Positions 6,801 to 8,427 of a stretch of 8,427 nucleotides of DNA are shown one piece after another; within the stretch, counting starts at the first letter, position 1; the number at the start of each line of letters is the position of its first letter. The position numbers and the translations under genes are program-made. The DNA comes from JAPHTQ01 sp046484535 (GTDB lineage: Bacteria; Pseudomonadota; Gammaproteobacteria; Thiohalomonadales; Thiohalomonadaceae). The notes under the pieces are model-generated. The model was not told the origin of the DNA and ran no database searches. It saw nothing but the letters and a program-made list of their open reading frames with translations. Location: NCBI GenBank assembly GCA_046484535.1, contig JAWOIT010000157.1, positions 1 through 8,427 on the forward strand, in the 5' to 3' direction.

Positions 6801-8427
6801 CCGAAATAACATCATCCTCCGTGATGGCAGCAGATGCCTCTTCAGGCGTATCCCTCAGCTCCGGCTCCAATCCAGCAAAAGCCTCTACAGGCTCCTCGAT
6901 CAGTTCCAGCTCCGATTTTGCTGACTCATCTACAGGCCCCGCGGTCAGAGCCGACTCTGGATCCTCAGCGCCGCTTTCTTCGTCAGCAATCACCTCTGTG
7001 CGAACGGGCTCTTCCGTTTCGTTCAGCTGCGCCAGACCCGATTCCGGCTTCGCGTGCGCCATGTGCTCCAGGTGCTGAACCTTCTCGAAAACACTCGTTG
7101 CCAGTGCTAACGGCCCCTGACTCTGTGGCAAATCCGAACCGCCGACGCCGGTGAGGTACTCAAGCACAGAACGCACAAAGCTGACGCATTCAAGCAGGGC
7201 GTCGACATCCTCGTCATCTACCGTTTCGTTCGATGCCTGCACCGTTTTTGCATATTTCTCGAGCTTTGCGCATACATCCGCCACGCCTGTCACACCGGCC
7301 ATCCGTGAACTGCCCTGCAGAGTGTGCAACGCTCGTATTACCGGCTCCGTGATGCGCCGACTGCCGCCCTCCCTGATCTGCGTTATAAAGGCGTCAAGCT
7401 CATCCAGATGCCCTGCGGCCTCTTTTGAATATATTTCAAGGAGGATCGGATCAAGCTCAGGAATGTCCTCTTTGACTTCAGGGTGCGCAGCCTCTTGCAC
7501 TACAGCAGAATTTTGTTGCTCCTGCGGCTTGGCCACTTGTGGCGCTTTATCTTGGGCAATATCATCGGCCATCGCTCGCAGCTGGTTAATATCCGTGTGA
7601 GGCGGGGTACCAGATTTGAATTGCTCAATCAGCTCGGGAAGCGCCTCTATTGCCTGTTCGATAACGTCGAACATGGCGGCGCTATGGCAGATCGTGCCTT
7701 CGAGGACACGGTTCAACATATTTTCATAGGCCCAGGCAAACTCGCCCAGTTCGAGTGCACCGACCAGACGCCCACTCCCTTTCAGCGTATGGAAACTGCG
7801 GCGCAAATCCTTGAGCGGCTCCAATTCTGCCGGATTGGATGACCACTGCGGAAGTAGTGTGCGCAGATTACCCAGTTCTTCCTCGGCTTCTTCGATGAAA
7901 ATCTCAAGGATCTCATCGTCCATATCGACCGATGAGGAGCGCGCTGGTGTGGCTACGGCAGATTCACTGGGATGCACATCGGCGACAGTTTCGCCATCGC
8001 TTGCTTCATCGTTGAGACTGGGCACACTCTGCGCAGACGCATCATTGCCAGAGTCAATCTCGAGAAGCTCCGGCTCTGCCGAGGTACTTGCTTCAACCTG
8101 AGTGTTGATTGTGGTATCCGGGCTTTGCTCTGCTTCAGGAGCTTCAAACACCTCAATATCGGCGACCGGCAGTGCAGCCTCGTCCTCGGACTCGCGTGCC
8201 TCGGCTACACTGCCGGGTGGATAGCCCAGACTCGTCACCGCGCTCTCTGCAACATCCAGCACCGATCCGGGATGCACCCGGCTTTGAACGAAGGCTTCAA
8301 GATAGTATTCGACACTCATTACCGCATCCGCCAGAGCATCGAGCTTGTCACTGTCGGGAATTTTTTCGGACGGGATGAGTTCTGACTCTATGTAAGCCCG
8401 ACAGGATACCAGTACCTGCGCAACGCG
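3844..8427 (-). CDS. chpA: ChpA/PilL-type hybrid CheA histidine kinase with multiple HPt domains and a receiver; N-terminus outside window
   Basis: Central kinase of a type IV pilus (twitching, cAMP) chemosensory pathway. The frame is open to the right edge (1527 residues seen), so the ATG at 8319 is internal. Residues below count from base 8427. Residues 1-70 end a preceding domain (ADAVMSVEYYLEAF). HPt1 covers about 168-275 (SFHTLKGSGRL, His213), HPt2 about 323-425 (LHTLQGSSRM, His368) and HPt3 about 588-694 (LHTLKGGARM, His634). A degenerate HPt-like domain at about 760-862 keeps His801. Acidic Pro/Glu-rich linkers separate them. CheA dimerisation runs from about 913 (LLDNLVNFAGE), with MHTRMVP near 1055. 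The ATPase shows the N box EHMLRNSIAHG (Asn1113), G1 DDGVGID (Asp1154) and G2 GRGVGMD (from 1204). A CheW-like domain spans about 1246-1390. The receiver shows VVDDS (Asp1411, Asp1412), phospho-acceptor Asp1455 in LLDIEMPRMDG, and KPY Lys1507. P. aeruginosa ChpA is about 2470 aa with eight Xpt domains, so more HPt-type domains probably lie upstream. Confidence 0.95.
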   Translation of the reverse strand, partial: RVAQVLVSCRAYIESELIPSEKIPDSDKLDALADAVMSVEYYLEAFVQSRVHPGSVLDVAESAVTSLGYPPGSVAEARESEDEAALPVADIEVFEAPEAEQSPDTTINTQVEASTSAEPELLEIDSGNDASAQSVPSLNDEASDGETVADVHPSESAVATPARSSSVDMDDEILEIFIEEAEEELGNLRTLLPQWSSNPAELEPLKDLRRSFHTLKGSGRLVGALELGEFAWAYENMLNRVLEGTICHSAAMFDVIEQAIEALPELIEQFKSGTPPHTDINQLRAMADDIAQDKAPQVAKPQEQQNSAVVQEAAHPEVKEDIPELDPILLEIYSKEAAGHLDELDAFITQIREGGSRRITEPVIRALHTLQGSSRMAGVTGVADVCAKLEKYAKTVQASNETVDDEDVDALLECVSFVRSVLEYLTGVGGSDLPQSQGPLALATSVFEKVQHLEHMAHAKPESGLAQLNETEEPVRTEVIADEESGAEDPESALTAGPVDESAKSELELIEEPVEAFAGLEPELRDTPEEASAAITEDDVISEGLEAIEPVWSVDSLTAEPEHSPLEEIDLPPAVEDTPVAASMATDEDYDPELMEIFLEEGADILDASEETLQAWVDNPDDRSLVEALQRQLHTLKGGARMAGIGAIGDLSHSLESTVEKVVDGLLERSPAMMDLLQLSHDRLVTMLEQVRNHEPVSQGDDLIRRVDELGRGKEEGLPAHETDNTESTHKTDEIADVAQESELVVPAELSSDRSISMPEIEPDLSALEQAVADVEFNLTTWMRDVNDRALFDKLRRSGIHLAKVSAEFGINEIVALTDALADLLSAINDGYVPASKKNSDQMMLVLDRVQRMMTQVKTLEPLDNNAYLVADIREVIAIATATADAGNKNVVDISKGRDGFEKPEDGEDNRRRAPRIQHELVRVRSDLLDNLVNFAGEVSIYRSRVEQQIGSFRSSIDEMDQTIVRLRDQVRQFDIETEGQIESRKEEAQKLGYEDFDPLEFDRFTHMQQLSRSMVESLSDLGSIEDILLNLTRESETLLLQQSRVNTELQESLMHTRMVPLVEYAPRLRRIVRQTSSELGKRANLSFTGAEVEMDRNVVERMMAPLEHMLRNSIAHGIEDVQTRLAKDKPESGSIVIALSREGSEIIVRISDDGVGIDLSAVRKKAIERGLMKEGSKLSDKEVMGFILESGFSTAQSVSQIAGRGVGMDVVNSEIKQLGGVLEIESTAGKGTNLTVRLPLTLSVSRALLVTAADDVYAIPLMSISGIERLTAKELAALFESDNPVYNWVGEEYDVLYLTNLLGAAASLSMSESANHALLLAKSGEQRIAFAIDGLIGSREIVVKSLGPQLSTLQDLAGATILADGSVALILDMPSLIRRGLARKSGKNIELEAVANVTTLDREPTIMVVDDSITVRKVTERLLKRHSLKCVTAKDGVDALTVLEETIPDVMLLDIEMPRMDGFELATHIRNSERLKDIPIIMITSRTGDKHRQRAMDIGVNKYMGKPYTETDLLENIQSLIAAKAG
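5912..5920 (-). repeat. Nine-A homopolymer inside chpA (T9 on + strand)
   Basis: On the coding strand, TCA AAA AAA AAC encodes Ser-Lys-Lys-Asn at the end of the degenerate HPt-like region, before the kinase dimerisation domain. Homopolymers of this length are prone to slippage. A one-base change would remove the kinase, CheW-like and receiver domains. The frame is intact as given. Confidence 0.9.

Noticed and set aside
6695..7600. Ser-rich plus-strand frames opposite the HPt linkers (6695-7078, 7151-7600)
   Set aside because: The Ser-rich composition is what antisense reading of Glu/Ala/Asp-rich linkers gives. No motif or RBS supports them.

Overview
The window reads as a chromosomal segment from a gammaproteobacterium that is not an enteric. 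It carries S-adenosylhomocysteine hydrolase, a MetF and RsmE of proteobacterial type, and a Pseudomonas/Xanthomonas-style Chp (Pil-Chp) chemosensory kinase with its CheW-like partner. No phage, transposase, CRISPR, tRNA or rRNA sequence is visible. I infer the lineage from protein character only and cannot name a genus.

Left half (+ strand): the 3' end of ahcY (1-777, cut by the window edge), a 112-bp gap holding an imperfect inverted repeat (784-867), then metF (890-1744) and rsmE (1756-2487), 11 bp apart. The three genes share an activated-methyl theme. RsmE is a SAM-dependent 16S rRNA methyltransferase that releases SAH, AhcY hydrolyses SAH to homocysteine and adenosine, and MetF makes the 5-methyl-THF used to remethylate homocysteine.

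Convergent junction: 2488-2594 separates rsmE from a block of three minus-strand genes. It holds a short palindrome followed, on the minus strand, by T-rich sequence (a weak terminator candidate).

Right half (- strand, transcribed from right to left): a very large chpA-like hybrid CheA kinase fills 8427-3844 and runs off the right edge. A CheW-like chpC overlaps its stop by 4 nt (3847-3323). A secreted dihaem cytochrome c of the c4 type follows 29 bp later (3293-2595). The visible part of ChpA has three canonical HPt domains, a fourth degenerate HPt-like domain, the CheA dimerisation and ATPase core, a CheW-like domain and a C-terminal receiver. Such systems control type IV pilus twitching and cAMP signalling in Pseudomonas. 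The chpB methylesterase gene that sits between chpA and chpC in P. aeruginosa is absent here.

Nothing in the window amounts to a clearly undescribed system. The points most worth a second look are the intergenic inverted repeat, the degenerate fourth HPt domain, a nine-A homopolymer in chpA just before the kinase core, and the cytochrome with an unusually long pre-haem segment placed behind chpC.
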